Source: Acidovorax sp. CF316
GTDB lineage: Bacteria > Pseudomonadota > Gammaproteobacteria > Burkholderiales > Burkholderiaceae_C
Assembly: GCF_000276605.1 (NCBI RefSeq)
Contig: NZ_AKJX01000109.1
Location: 1-50,047, forward strand
DNA length: 50,047 nucleotides
Reading direction: 5' to 3'
How positions within the stretch are numbered: the stretch's first letter is position 1; each line of letters starts with the position of its first letter. This document shows positions 8,798 through 17,614 of the stretch, piece by piece. The translations under genes were made by a program, and so were the position numbers. Under the pieces are notes generated by a model. The model did not search any database and had not been told where the DNA came from. It saw only the letters and a program-made list of their open reading frames with translations.

Positions 8798-9831
8798 ATC
8801 ACCCCGCACAACTGGATGCCGGCAGCGTGGCCGGCCTGCAGCCCCTGCGCGAGAAACCCCAGGGAGGGCCCGGCAAGCCGGGCGGAACCAGGCTGACCAG
8901 CATGCGCGAGATGGGCCTTCTGGTCATCATCCTGGTGCTGTGCATCGGCATGAGCTTCGCCTCGCCCTACTTCCTGACCTGGGACAACATCCGCGCCATG
9001 CTGCTCTCGTTTTCCATCGAGGGCATCGTGGTCGTGGGCATGACCATCCTGCTCATCGTGGGCGGCATCGACCTGTCGGTGGGTTCGGTGGTGTGCTTTG
9101 CGATGGTGGTCACGGGCAAGCTGTTCCTGATGGGGTTCGACCCCTGGACGGCCGGGCTCATCGCGATCGCTGCCAGCGCCCTCATCGGGGCCATGATCGG
9201 CGGCTGCGTGGTGCGCATCGGGCTCAACCACTTCATCGCCTCGCTGGCCTTCATGGTCATCGTGCGCGGCCTGTGCCTGGCGCTCACCCAGGGCACGCCG
9301 CAGTCGCTGTTCTCGCTGCCGGCCTCGTTCAAGTTCATCGGTCAGGGCACGTTGTTCGGCATTCCGGCGGTGATCCTGATCTTCCTTTTCATTGTGGTGG
9401 TCAGCGACTTCGTGCTGCGCCGCGCCAGCCTGCTGCGCCGCGTGTTCTACACCGGCAGCAACGAGAAGGCGGCGCTGTACTCGGGCATCCGCGTGGGCCA
9501 CGTGAAGTTCTGGGTCACGGTGCTGTGCGCGGCCTCGGCCGGCCTGGCCGGGGTGATCTACACCGCGCGTTTCGGCGCAGCCACGCCGACCTTCGGCGTG
9601 GGCATGGAGCTCAACGTGATTGCCGCAGCCGTGATCGGCGGCGCCAGCCTCAAGGGCGGCTCGGGCACGGTGCTCGGTGCCGTGCTGGGCCTGGCCCTGC
9701 TCTCGGTGGTGACCAGCTCGCTGATCCTGCTGGACGTGTCGCCGTACTGGCAGGACGTGATCAAGGGCCTGATCCTGCTGGCCGCCGTGACCATCGACCA
9801 CCTCATGAACACCCGAAAGACCAAGCGATGA
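8794..9831 (+). CDS. Sugar ABC transporter permease, RbsC type (BPD_transp_2)
   Basis: A 345-residue inner-membrane permease with about eight to ten hydrophobic segments. The family landmarks are present: an N-terminal membrane anchor (MGLLVIILVLCIGMSF), the GGIDLSVGS motif near residue 90, a YTGSNEKAALYSGI loop, and ELNVIAAAVIGGASLKGGSGTVLGA near the C-terminus, all typical of RbsC/AraH-like permeases. It probably forms a homodimeric channel with two copies of the neighbouring ATPase. The ATG overlaps the ATPase stop (ATGA) and has an AAGAGGAG site upstream. Its TGA overlaps the next ATG. Only one permease gene is present, in contrast to lsr operons with two. Confidence 0.9.
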   Translation: MNHPAQLDAGSVAGLQPLREKPQGGPGKPGGTRLTSMREMGLLVIILVLCIGMSFASPYFLTWDNIRAMLLSFSIEGIVVVGMTILLIVGGIDLSVGSVVCFAMVVTGKLFLMGFDPWTAGLIAIAASALIGAMIGGCVVRIGLNHFIASLAFMVIVRGLCLALTQGTPQSLFSLPASFKFIGQGTLFGIPAVILIFLFIVVVSDFVLRRASLLRRVFYTGSNEKAALYSGIRVGHVKFWVTVLCAASAGLAGVIYTARFGAATPTFGVGMELNVIAAAVIGGASLKGGSGTVLGAVLGLALLSVVTSSLILLDVSPYWQDVIKGLILLAAVTIDHLMNTRKTKR

Positions 9832-10835
9832 ATGCCGTGATGATGAACGCAGCGATGAAGACCACCACCCTGGGCCCTTCGGGCATCCAGTGCTCGGCCA
9901 TCGGCCTCGGTACCTGGGCCATGGGCGGCTGGATGTGGGGCGGCCAGGACAGTGCCGCCGCCACCGAAGCCATTGCCGCCTCGCTCGATGCCGGGGTGAC
10001 GCTGATCGACACCGCACCAGCCTATGGCCTGGGCGCCTCCGAGCAGCTCGTCGGCGCGGCGCTCAAGGGCCGCCGCCACGAGGCCGTGATCGCCACCAAG
10101 TGCGGCCTGGTCTGGCATACGCAGCAGGGCACGCACTTCTTCGACGAGGATGGCCACCCCGTGCACCGGCACCTGGGCCGCGCATCGATCTTCCACGAGG
10201 CCGAGGAGAGCCTGAAACGCCTGCAGACCGACTACATCGACCTGTACATCACCCATTGGCAGGACAGCACCACGACGGTCGAAGAGACCATGGACGCCCT
10301 GCTCGATCTCAAGAAGCAGGGCAAGATCCGCGCCATCGGCGTGAGCAACGTGGATGCACCGACCCTGGCCGAGTACCTGCGCCATGGCCCCGTGGATGCC
10401 GCGCAGGAGCGCTACAGCCTGATCGACCGCGAGATCGAGCAGACCCTGCTGCCGCTGTGCGGCCGCAACAACGTCGCCATCTTGGGCTATTCCTCGCTGG
10501 CACTGGGCCTGCTGGCCGGCCCCATCGATCCGGCGCGCCAGTTCACGGGCGATGACCAGCGCGCCAGCAATCCGCGCTTCAGCGCGGCCAACCGCGCCCG
10601 GCTCAAGGCCTTCTTCGACGAGCTGGGGCCCCTGCGCCGGCAATTCGGCTGTTCCTTCGGCCAGTTGATGATTGCCTGGACGCTGGCCAGCGGCAGCGTG
10701 TCGGTGGCGCTGTGCGGTGCGCGCACGCGGGCGCAGGCCACCGAGAACGCGACCGCCGGCGCGCTGGAACTGCCCGAGGAGGCCGTGCAGCGCATCGACG
10801 ACGCCGCAAGCGCCCACCTGAAGGCCCTGGCCTGA
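9828..10835 (+). CDS. Aldo/keto reductase
   Basis: A 335-residue NADPH-dependent oxidoreductase of the aldo/keto reductase superfamily with a TIM-barrel fold. The catalytic tetrad can be placed at Asp61, Tyr66 (DTAPAYG), Lys91 (ATKCG) and His143 (YITHW). The C-terminal cofactor segment is also visible (CGARTRAQATEN). The ATG at 9828 overlaps the permease stop; in-frame ATGs at 9840, 9843 and 9855 are alternatives because the first ten residues are poorly conserved in the family. Within this operon it could reduce an aldehyde released by the aldolase, or interconvert the imported sugar and its polyol. The substrate is not predictable from sequence. Confidence 0.88.
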   Translation: MNAVMMNAAMKTTTLGPSGIQCSAIGLGTWAMGGWMWGGQDSAAATEAIAASLDAGVTLIDTAPAYGLGASEQLVGAALKGRRHEAVIATKCGLVWHTQQGTHFFDEDGHPVHRHLGRASIFHEAEESLKRLQTDYIDLYITHWQDSTTTVEETMDALLDLKKQGKIRAIGVSNVDAPTLAEYLRHGPVDAAQERYSLIDREIEQTLLPLCGRNNVAILGYSSLALGLLAGPIDPARQFTGDDQRASNPRFSAANRARLKAFFDELGPLRRQFGCSFGQLMIAWTLASGSVSVALCGARTRAQATENATAGALELPEEAVQRIDDAASAHLKALA

Positions 10836-10870
10836 CCCGTATCCATCCCCCAACCCAAGGACTTCTTCGT

Positions 10871-11725
10871 ATGTCGAAAGACAAGACCGCACGCCTGAAC
10901 CGCCTGCTCACCAACGGCCGCTGCCTGGACATCGCGCTCGACCATGGCGTGTGCAACGAGCCCAGCTTCCTCAACGGCCTGGAAGACATGCCCCAGGTGA
11001 TGGACAAGCTCGTGGCCGCCGCGCCCGATGCCATCCAGCTCAACTACGGCCAGGCCGACCTGCTGCAGGACCGCCCGGGCCGCAACAAGCCGGCGCTGGT
11101 GATGCGCATCGACATGGGCAACCCCTACAACGCCACCGCCCACCGCGTGATGTGGGCCCTGCTGCAGAACGAGCACGACCCGGTGCTGCCGGCCGTGCAG
11201 CGCGATGCAGCCTGCGTGGTGGTCAACCTGTTCATGCTGCCCAATGAACCCGACCTGTTCCGCCAGTGCGTGCAGAACATCGCGCGCGTGCGCGCCGACT
11301 GCGACCGCTACGGCATGCCGCTGATGATCGAGCCACTGGTGATGCGCCCGCACAGCGACCAGGGCGGCTACATGGTCGATGGCGACGCCGAGAAGATCGT
11401 CACCCTGGTGCGCCTGGCGCGCGAGATGGGTGCCGATATCGTCAAGGCCGACCCGACCACCGACCCCGCCGAATTCCACCGCGTGGTGCAGGCCGCGCGC
11501 TGCCCGGTGCTGGTGCGCGGCGGCGGCCGCGAAGACCTGCAGCAGGTGTTCGCACGCTCGCGCGTGCTGCTGGACCAGGGGGCCGTGGGCATGGTCTACG
11601 GCCGCAACGTGTACCAGCACGCCAAGCCCTCGGCCGTGGTCGATGCGCTGATGGCCATGATCCACCGCGGCGCCAGCGCGGCAGCCGCCTGGGACATCTA
11701 CAGCACGGGAACACACGCATCCTGA
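10871..11725 (+). CDS. Class I aldolase of the DeoC/LacD superfamily, LsrF/DhnA-like
   Basis: A 284-residue predicted Schiff-base aldolase. The LAxDHG-type signature appears as IALDHGVCNEP near residue 21, and the Schiff-base lysine is most likely Lys192 in ADIVKADPTTD. The phosphate-binding strands VLVRGGGR and GAVGMVYGRNVYQ near the C-terminus resemble LsrF and archaeal FBP aldolases. It would cleave a phosphorylated ketose or a similar beta-hydroxy carbonyl intermediate made by the FGGY kinase and the GlpD-like dehydrogenase. Last gene of the rightward transporter operon, 35 bp after the reductase, with an AAGGA site upstream. A relation to autoinducer-2 processing is possible by homology, but no other lsr-specific gene is present. 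Confidence 0.82.
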   Translation: MSKDKTARLNRLLTNGRCLDIALDHGVCNEPSFLNGLEDMPQVMDKLVAAAPDAIQLNYGQADLLQDRPGRNKPALVMRIDMGNPYNATAHRVMWALLQNEHDPVLPAVQRDAACVVVNLFMLPNEPDLFRQCVQNIARVRADCDRYGMPLMIEPLVMRPHSDQGGYMVDGDAEKIVTLVRLAREMGADIVKADPTTDPAEFHRVVQAARCPVLVRGGGREDLQQVFARSRVLLDQGAVGMVYGRNVYQHAKPSAVVDALMAMIHRGASAAAAWDIYSTGTHAS

Positions 11726-11815
11726 CGCAGCGAAAACACCGCGCGCGCAAGGCCGCGCACTGAAGAGCACAGAAAAAAGAAAAGAAGAGAGGGAGCCCAG
11801 GAGAAAGAGCCCTGC

Positions 11816-11841
11816 GGCCGGTGGCGGTGATGCCACCGGCC
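11816..11841 (+). other. Strong 10-bp hairpin in the leader of the mosaic-protein gene
   Basis: A perfect inverted repeat GGCCGGTGGC / GCCACCGGCC with a 6-base loop lies between the aldolase and the large secreted protein gene, just after a purine-rich stretch (about 11763-11810). No T tract follows, so it is not a classic terminator. It may be a structured 5' leader or a Rho-related boundary. The remaining bases of this 200-bp gap show nothing clear apart from the ribosome site CAGGAG near 11914. Confidence 0.45.
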
Positions 11842-11925
11842 GGCGTGCCTGCGCGCGCCTTCGAAAGGCTGTCGGAAAGATCGAGGAAGAAGGTTCACCA
11901 AGAACCACACACACAGGAGACGACG

Positions 11926-14900
11926 ATGAAAATCCGGTATTACCTGATGGCACTGCTGTTGCCGTTCGCCACCTTGCTCACGCATGCGGCGATCACGGGG
12001 GTCAACCCCATGACCACCCTTACCACCATGGCGGCTGCGGTCACGCAGGCCGCCGAGGTTCCGCTGCCGCTGCAGGGGCCGGGCCTGGGCAATCTCACCT
12101 ACACCTCGGCCGAGCTGTTCAAGCCGGTCTCCATGATCACACGCGCCTCGGGCGACGTGCCGGCCACCTACCCCGGCCGCAAGGACTATGGGCTCAACGT
12201 GGGCATCATGCTCAACGGCTATTTTCTGACCTCCTTCGCGCCCGACAGCGGCCTGGGCCCCGGCGGCTTTCTGCTGTACGACGTGTCCAACCCGCGCGCC
12301 ATCGTGCTCGCCAAGAAGATCTACGAGCCCGAGGGCCGCACCAAGGAGTTCCGCGAGGCCCATGCCTTCGGCACCGCGAAGATCGGCGGCAAGCAGTACG
12401 TGGTGGTGCCCAGCATCAAGGGCATCGAGTTCTGGGACTTCAGCGACATCAACAACATCCAGCAGGTCAAGAAACTGGCACTGCCCACCGTCAACGGCGG
12501 CGACTACACCAACGTGGCCTGGCAGCTGTGGTGGCAGGCGCCCTACGTGTACGTGGCCTCGGCCAACGACGGCGTCTACATCGTGGATGCCAGCGACCCG
12601 GCCAACGCCGTGATCGCCAACCGCGGCGCGGGCAAGCCCAACCCCGTGCCCACCGGCGAGCTCGGTGGCTTTCGCGTCGGGCCCATCTTCACCATGGGCA
12701 ACCACATGGTGCTGACCTCGATGGACAACACCGATGGTTTTGCGAGCCTCGATATCTCCGACCCGCTCAACCCCAAGGTGCTGGACACCGTGGGCTCCAA
12801 CCCCAACTACTACGCCACCTGCTTCGACGGCAAGAATCTGCACGCCTCGGCCCGCGGTGGCGGCGCCAGGATGTACAGCTACGACCTGTCCGACCGCACG
12901 CAGTTCGTGGTGGAGGACAACCGCCTCGTCATCGACGAGCAGCTGTACTGCGGCATGCAGGACCACTACGTGTTCCAGGGCGCGCAGTTCAAGGTGCACA
13001 AGGTGGACGTGAGCAACCCGCTCAACCACGTCGAAGTGGGCCAGGGCAGCCTGTTCGCCACCAACGACCCCGAGTACTCGCACTCCGACCATGGCCAGGT
13101 GGCGCCCATGGGCAACCTGCTGTTCATCGGCAACGACCACGGCTCGGGCAGCGGCTTCATCGTGCACCAGACGGCGCGCGACACCACGCCGCCCGCGGTC
13201 AAGCAGACCTCGCCCACCAACGGCGCCAAGCAGCAGGCGCTGACCTCGCGAATCGGCGTGGGCCTGACGGACAGCATCCTGCCCGAGAGCGTGCACGCCG
13301 GCACCTTCATCGTGCGCCCGGTCAACGGCAACGCCCTGGCCGGCACCTACAGCGTGCAACTGGGCATCATCAACTTCCACCCCACGCAGCCCCTGGCGGC
13401 CGGCACCAGCTATGAGATCGTGCTCACGGCTGGCGGGGTGAAAGACTATGCGGGCAACGGCATCGCGGCCGAGTACAAGGCCGTGTTCCACACCGGCAAC
13501 GCCACCGACATCAGCCTCATGAACCACTGGCCGCTGTCGAGCACCCTGACCGACGAGATCGGTGCCAACAACGGCACGGCCTCGGCGGCCGACCAGTTCA
13601 GCAGCATCGGCCTGAACTTCGCGCAGCGCACGGGCGGCGTGCCGCTCAAGAACGAAGGCGTGGCCACCGCCCTGGGCGGCACAGCCTCGCTGGCCTTCTA
13701 CATGAAGACCACGCAGAACGGTTCGGCCAACGCCTGGACGGCGCCCGGGCTCTTCGGGCGCGACCAGTCGGGCGGCGCCGATGACGTGTTCTGGGGCTGG
13801 ATCGACAACACCGGCCGGCTCAACCTCTCGGTGGGCAACGTGGCGGGCAACAACCCCGGCACCCGCTCCACCGCGGCCGTGAACGATGGCAACTGGCACC
13901 ATGTGGTGATGACGCGCGACGCGGCCTCGGGCGCGCAGACGCTGTACATCGACGGCGCCAAGACCAGCTCCACCGGGCTCACGGGCACCAAGGGCCTGTC
14001 CAACAAGTTCGCGCTGCTCGGGCAGATCCAGGGCAACGCCGACTTCTTCCGCGGCAGCCTGGCCGACGTGCGGGTCTACGGGCGCGTGCTCAGCGATGCC
14101 GATGTCACGCAGCTGCGCTCGCAGGCCATCATCGGCGATGCCGGTGTGAGCGGCGGTCCACAGTTGGTGAACGGGCAACTGAGTTTCGACCCGACCCGGC
14201 TGGGCGGTGGCACGGGCGTCACCTACCGCTGGAACTTCGGCAACGGCACGCAGACCGCCTTCTCGTCCCAGGCCAACACCACCTACAGCTACAACCGCCC
14301 CGGCCACTACACGGTGACCCTGACGGTGCGCAACGCGGCGGGCCAGGACACCTTCTACACCTACAACGTGACCGTGATCTTCCCGACCACGGCCACGGCG
14401 CCCACGCACTCGAGCAACATCGTCGGCGATGCCAACAGCGTCTATGCGGTGAACCCCGACAGCGGCACGGTGGCGGCCATCGATGCGCTGGCCCTGACCA
14501 AGCGCTGGGAGACGCGCGTGGGCGACGAACCCAAGACCCTGGCGCGTGCACCGGACGGCCGCATCTGGGTCACCGTGCAGGGCGAGGACAAGCTCGTGGC
14601 GCTGAACCCGGCCGATGGCAGCATCGCGGCCACGGTGAACCTGCCCTACGGCAGCGGCCCCTATGGCGTGACCTTCACACCCAATGGCAGCAAGGGCCTG
14701 CTGACGCTGGAGAGCAAATCCACGCTGGTCGCCTTCGACCCGGCCAACGGCAACACCACGGGCACCCTGGCGCTGGAGGGCGACCTGCGCGGCATCGCGG
14801 TGGCGGCCGATTCGCAGACGGTCTACGTCACGCGCTTCAAGTCGAAGATGACGGGCGGGCAATTGCACAAGGTGGGCCTGAGCACCATGGGCCTGCTGTC

Positions 14901-16605
14901 CACCATCGCCCTGCCGGTGGACACGACCACGATCGACACCGAGAACAGTTCGCGCGGCGTGGCCAACTACCTGAGCCAGGTGGTGATCTCGCCCGATGGC
15001 TCGCGCGCCGTGCTGCCCGGCAAGAAGGACAACATCGTGCGCGGGCGCTTCCGCGACGGTGGCGACCTGCTGCACGACCAGACGGTGCGCTCCATCCTCT
15101 CGCAGGTCGACCTGGCGCAGGCCACGCACCTGCTGCCCGAGCAGATCGACTTCGACGACCGGGCGCCAGCACGCGCCGCCCTCTTCTCCCCTGCGGGCGA
15201 CTACCTGTTCGTAGCACAGATGGAAGGCAACAACATCGCCATCGTCGATGCCTACACCCGCGCCGTGCGCGGAGAGATCAACGCCAGCAGCGCGCCCCAC
15301 GGCCTGTACCTGGACACTGCGCGCAAGCGGCTGTTCGTGAACAATTTCCTCGCGCGTTCGGTCACCGTGCACGACGTGGCCGACGTGCTGGCCTCGCGCA
15401 GCGCGGCGGCGGTGTTCCTGCAGAACGTGGCCACGGTGGCGCAGGAGCCCCTGGCGGCAGCGGCGCTGCGCGGCAAGCTGGTGTTCTACAACGCGGCCGA
15501 CCGGCGCATGAGCAAGGACAACTACATGTCCTGCGCGAGCTGCCACGCAGACGGCGGTGACGACGGCATGGTCTGGGACTTCACCCAGCGCGGCGAGGGC
15601 CTGCGCCGCACCATCAGCCTGCAGGGCCGGCGCGGCACTGGCCACGGCAAGCTGCACTGGAGCGCCAACTTCGACGAGGTGCAGGACTTCGAGAACGACA
15701 TGCGCAGCGCCTTCGGCGGCACGGGCTTCCTGAGCGACGCGGACTTTGCTGCCACCAGCGACCCGCTGGGCACGCCCAAGGCGGGCCGCAACACGCAGCT
15801 CGACGACCTGGCGGCCTACCTGGCCTCGCTCAACAAGTACATGCGCAGCCCGGTGCGCGCGGCCGATGGCAGCCTCACGGTGGAGGCAGCGCGTGGGCAG
15901 ACCCTGTTCGCCAACGCCAACTGCGCCAGCTGCCATGCGGGCGGCACCTTCCAGGACGGCCTCAGGCACGATGTGGGCAGCATCCAGGCCTCCTCGGGCA
16001 AGGGCGCCAACCAGCCGCTGGCCGGGGTGGGCTTCGACACGCCCACGCTGATTGGCAGCTGGGCCGCCAGGTCCTACCTGCACAACGGCCAGAAGGCCAG
16101 CGTGCTCGACGTGATCGCCGGCGGCCACGGCAACGTGGCCGGCCTGCCCGCGGCCGACCGGCAGGCGCTGGCCGACTACGTGCGCTCGCTGGACACCGCG
16201 TCGGAGTTCACCACGCGCCTGCGCTCCAGCCAGAGCACGCTGTGCGTCAACATCCGCGGGGCTTCGGCCGCCAGCGGCGCGGTTGCCATCCAATGGCCCT
16301 GCGGCACGGCGAACAACGAGACCTTCACGGTGCGCAACCTGGCGGGCGGCTATGTGCAGCTGGTGGCCAAGCACAGCAACCTGTGCCTGGCGCAGGACAG
16401 CGCAGCCACCAGCGGCGCGGGGGTCGTGCAACTGGCCTGCACGGTGGGCAACACGGCGCAGTGGACGCTGTCGGGATCGACCGTGCGCAACCGCGCATCG
16501 GGCGCCTGCCTGGACGTGCCCAACAACTCCACGGCGCAGGACACTCCCCTGCTCACCTGGACCTGCAACGGCGGCAACAACCAAAACTGGAACCAGCTGC
16601 CCTGA
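11926..16605 (+). CDS. Large secreted mosaic protein: LVIVD/YVTN propellers, Big_5, LamG, PKD, di-haem cytochrome and ricin-type lectin
   Basis: A 1559-residue exported protein. A Sec signal peptide (MKIRYYLMALLLPFATLLTHA) starts at the ATG with a CAGGAG site; the longer open frame is not needed. In order: LVIVD-like propeller repeats (about 60-415, for example VYIVDASDP); a Big_5 Ig-like domain (about 419-525, starting TTPPAVKQTSP); a LamG/concanavalin-like domain (about 525-735, with NDGNWHHVVMTRD); a PKD domain (about 745-820, WNFGNG and YNRPGHYTVTLTV); YVTN-type propeller repeats (about 830-1165); a cytochrome c peroxidase/MauG-like region with haem motifs CASCH at 1203-1207 and 1333-1337; and a ricin B-type lectin domain (about 1430-1559, with C-terminal NQNWNQLP). 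It is probably periplasmic or extracellular, binding haem and carbohydrate. The substrate is unknown. It is monocistronic, with a strong terminator downstream. Confidence 0.85.
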   Translation: MKIRYYLMALLLPFATLLTHAAITGVNPMTTLTTMAAAVTQAAEVPLPLQGPGLGNLTYTSAELFKPVSMITRASGDVPATYPGRKDYGLNVGIMLNGYFLTSFAPDSGLGPGGFLLYDVSNPRAIVLAKKIYEPEGRTKEFREAHAFGTAKIGGKQYVVVPSIKGIEFWDFSDINNIQQVKKLALPTVNGGDYTNVAWQLWWQAPYVYVASANDGVYIVDASDPANAVIANRGAGKPNPVPTGELGGFRVGPIFTMGNHMVLTSMDNTDGFASLDISDPLNPKVLDTVGSNPNYYATCFDGKNLHASARGGGARMYSYDLSDRTQFVVEDNRLVIDEQLYCGMQDHYVFQGAQFKVHKVDVSNPLNHVEVGQGSLFATNDPEYSHSDHGQVAPMGNLLFIGNDHGSGSGFIVHQTARDTTPPAVKQTSPTNGAKQQALTSRIGVGLTDSILPESVHAGTFIVRPVNGNALAGTYSVQLGIINFHPTQPLAAGTSYEIVLTAGGVKDYAGNGIAAEYKAVFHTGNATDISLMNHWPLSSTLTDEIGANNGTASAADQFSSIGLNFAQRTGGVPLKNEGVATALGGTASLAFYMKTTQNGSANAWTAPGLFGRDQSGGADDVFWGWIDNTGRLNLSVGNVAGNNPGTRSTAAVNDGNWHHVVMTRDAASGAQTLYIDGAKTSSTGLTGTKGLSNKFALLGQIQGNADFFRGSLADVRVYGRVLSDADVTQLRSQAIIGDAGVSGGPQLVNGQLSFDPTRLGGGTGVTYRWNFGNGTQTAFSSQANTTYSYNRPGHYTVTLTVRNAAGQDTFYTYNVTVIFPTTATAPTHSSNIVGDANSVYAVNPDSGTVAAIDALALTKRWETRVGDEPKTLARAPDGRIWVTVQGEDKLVALNPADGSIAATVNLPYGSGPYGVTFTPNGSKGLLTLESKSTLVAFDPANGNTTGTLALEGDLRGIAVAADSQTVYVTRFKSKMTGGQLHKVGLSTMGLLSTIALPVDTTTIDTENSSRGVANYLSQVVISPDGSRAVLPGKKDNIVRGRFRDGGDLLHDQTVRSILSQVDLAQATHLLPEQIDFDDRAPARAALFSPAGDYLFVAQMEGNNIAIVDAYTRAVRGEINASSAPHGLYLDTARKRLFVNNFLARSVTVHDVADVLASRSAAAVFLQNVATVAQEPLAAAALRGKLVFYNAADRRMSKDNYMSCASCHADGGDDGMVWDFTQRGEGLRRTISLQGRRGTGHGKLHWSANFDEVQDFENDMRSAFGGTGFLSDADFAATSDPLGTPKAGRNTQLDDLAAYLASLNKYMRSPVRAADGSLTVEAARGQTLFANANCASCHAGGTFQDGLRHDVGSIQASSGKGANQPLAGVGFDTPTLIGSWAARSYLHNGQKASVLDVIAGGHGNVAGLPAADRQALADYVRSLDTASEFTTRLRSSQSTLCVNIRGASAASGAVAIQWPCGTANNETFTVRNLAGGYVQLVAKHSNLCLAQDSAATSGAGVVQLACTVGNTAQWTLSGSTVRNRASGACLDVPNNSTAQDTPLLTWTCNGGNNQNWNQLP

Positions 16606-16628
16606 GCCCCCGGGCCGGTATTTCTTGA

Positions 16629-16661
16629 GCCCGCGGCTGCCATGCAGCCGCGGGCTTTTTT
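16629..16661 (+). terminator. Rho-independent terminator after the mosaic-protein gene
   Basis: A 12-bp GC-rich stem (16629-16640 with 16644-16655, very short loop that would open to about five bases) is followed by six T residues. It ends 23 to 56 bases after the stop codon of the mosaic-protein gene. The rest of the gap to 16856 shows a small CTGTT/AACAG inverted repeat (about 16682-16702) but no promoter I can assign. Confidence 0.88.
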
Positions 16662-16856
16662 CATGCCGGCGTGCTCGCGCAACTGTTTTCAAAACTGGAA
16701 CAGTCAGTTCGCGACTGGATGGTTTTTCCGTGGACACCCAAGGCGTACAGTTCATCCATCGATGAGCCGAACCCGCAATGCGACTCACCGAACCCGGTTC
16801 AGGAATGGTTTCTGTGCCGGTTTTTCGAGACGCTTTTTGATCCCAAGGATGCCATC

Positions 16857-17150
16857 ATGAACACCACCGCACGTTTTCTCTCCATCGCCGCTGTTGCCGC
16901 TTTCGCATCGTTCGGCGCCCAGGCCGACGAGGCCGACGGCTCGCAATTCGCCCTGAAGTTCGAGACCAACCGCACCCGCGCCGAAGTGATCGCCGAAGCC
17001 GCTGTGGAAGCCCGCACGCACAGCATGGAGCCCGCCGGCTCCCGCGTGCTGAGCTACCAATCGACGGCCGACCGTGCCACCGTGCGCGCCCAGGCTGCCG
17101 AGGCCCTGCGCACCGGCCAGATCTCGTCGGGCGAAGCCGGCTACCTGTAA
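16857..17150 (+). CDS. Exported DUF4148-family small protein, copy 1
   Basis: A 97-residue precursor with a Sec signal peptide (MNTTARFLSIAAVAAFASFGAQA) and probable cleavage after AQA at residue 23, leaving a mature protein of about 74 residues. The mature part has the DUF4148 look common in Burkholderiales: RTRAEVIAEAAVEAR, then SYQS and RATVRAQAAEALRTGQ, ending in a short glycine-containing tail. The family has no defined biochemical role. It is followed by a paralogue 51 bases downstream that differs at 14 of 97 positions by hand alignment. The ATG at 16857 is preceded by CCAAGGATGCC, which serves as the ribosome site; upstream in-frame starts would spoil the signal peptide. Confidence 0.87.
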   Translation: MNTTARFLSIAAVAAFASFGAQADEADGSQFALKFETNRTRAEVIAEAAVEARTHSMEPAGSRVLSYQSTADRATVRAQAAEALRTGQISSGEAGYL

Positions 17151-17201
17151 TCCGTACCGCCCCGCAGCAAGCCCCCTACCCCATTTGATCGGAGAATCAC
17201 C

Positions 17202-17495
17202 ATGAACAAGACCGCACGTTTCCTGTCCATCGCCGCCGTCGCCGCTTTCGCTTCCTTCGGTGCCCACGCTGACGAAGCCGACAGCTCGCAGTTCGCCCTG
17301 AAGTTCGACACGAACCGCACCCGCGCCGAAGTGGCTGCCGAAGCCGCCGTGGAGGCCCGCACGCACAGCATGGAACCTGCCGGCTCCCGCGTGGTGACCT
17401 ACCAGTCGAAGGCCGACCGCGCCGCCGTGCGCGCCGCTGCCGCCGAAGCCGTGCGCACCGGCCAGATCCCTTCGGGCGAGATCGGCGCTCTTTAA
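17202..17495 (+). CDS. Exported DUF4148-family small protein, copy 2
   Basis: A 97-residue precursor, paralogue of the preceding gene (83 of 97 residues identical by hand alignment). Signal peptide to about residue 23 (GAHA). The differences cluster in the mature C-terminal half (for example LSYQST versus VTYQSK, and GEAGYL versus GEIGAL), while the signal peptide and the central RTRAEV-AEAAVEARTHSMEPAGSRV block are nearly unchanged. This indicates a fairly recent tandem duplication. A GGAGAATC ribosome site precedes the ATG. Both copies probably share one transcript ending at the terminator at 17542-17579. Likely a periplasmic or envelope protein; function unknown. Confidence 0.87.
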   Translation: MNKTARFLSIAAVAAFASFGAHADEADSSQFALKFDTNRTRAEVAAEAAVEARTHSMEPAGSRVVTYQSKADRAAVRAAAAEAVRTGQIPSGEIGAL

Positions 17496-17541
17496 TCCGC
17501 ACCAGTGCAAGGCTGCAGACCGCAGCTGCAGCCCGCATGCA

Positions 17542-17579
17542 AAAAAGGCCGGTACCCCTCGCGGGGCCCCGGCCTTTTT
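17542..17579. terminator. Bidirectional terminator between DUF4148 genes and scoB
   Basis: Eleven-base arms AAAAAGGCCGG (17542-17552) and CCGGCCTTTTT (17569-17579) enclose a nested CCCC/GGGG stem. T runs lie on both strands, so it can end the rightward DUF4148 transcript and the leftward scoAB transcript. Confidence 0.9.
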
Positions 17580-17614
17580 GGTGTGGCCCAGGGGGCCACG
17601 GCATGTGCCCTGCC

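Noticed and set aside
1967..11725. Reading of the locus as a true lsr (autoinducer-2) operon
   Set aside because: Only the kinase and aldolase resemble it at family level; LsrR, LsrG and a second permease are missing and a GlpD-like enzyme is present.
11816..11841. Hairpin considered as terminator of the aldolase operon
   Set aside because: No T tract on either side; kept only as a structural feature.
11698..16788. Very long antisense reading frame of about 1700 codons opposite the mosaic protein
   Set aside because: Its translation is low-complexity, with His/Gly/Ala/Val-rich text and no domain, whereas the sense strand has clear domains and a ribosome site. It is a codon-bias shadow in GC-rich DNA.
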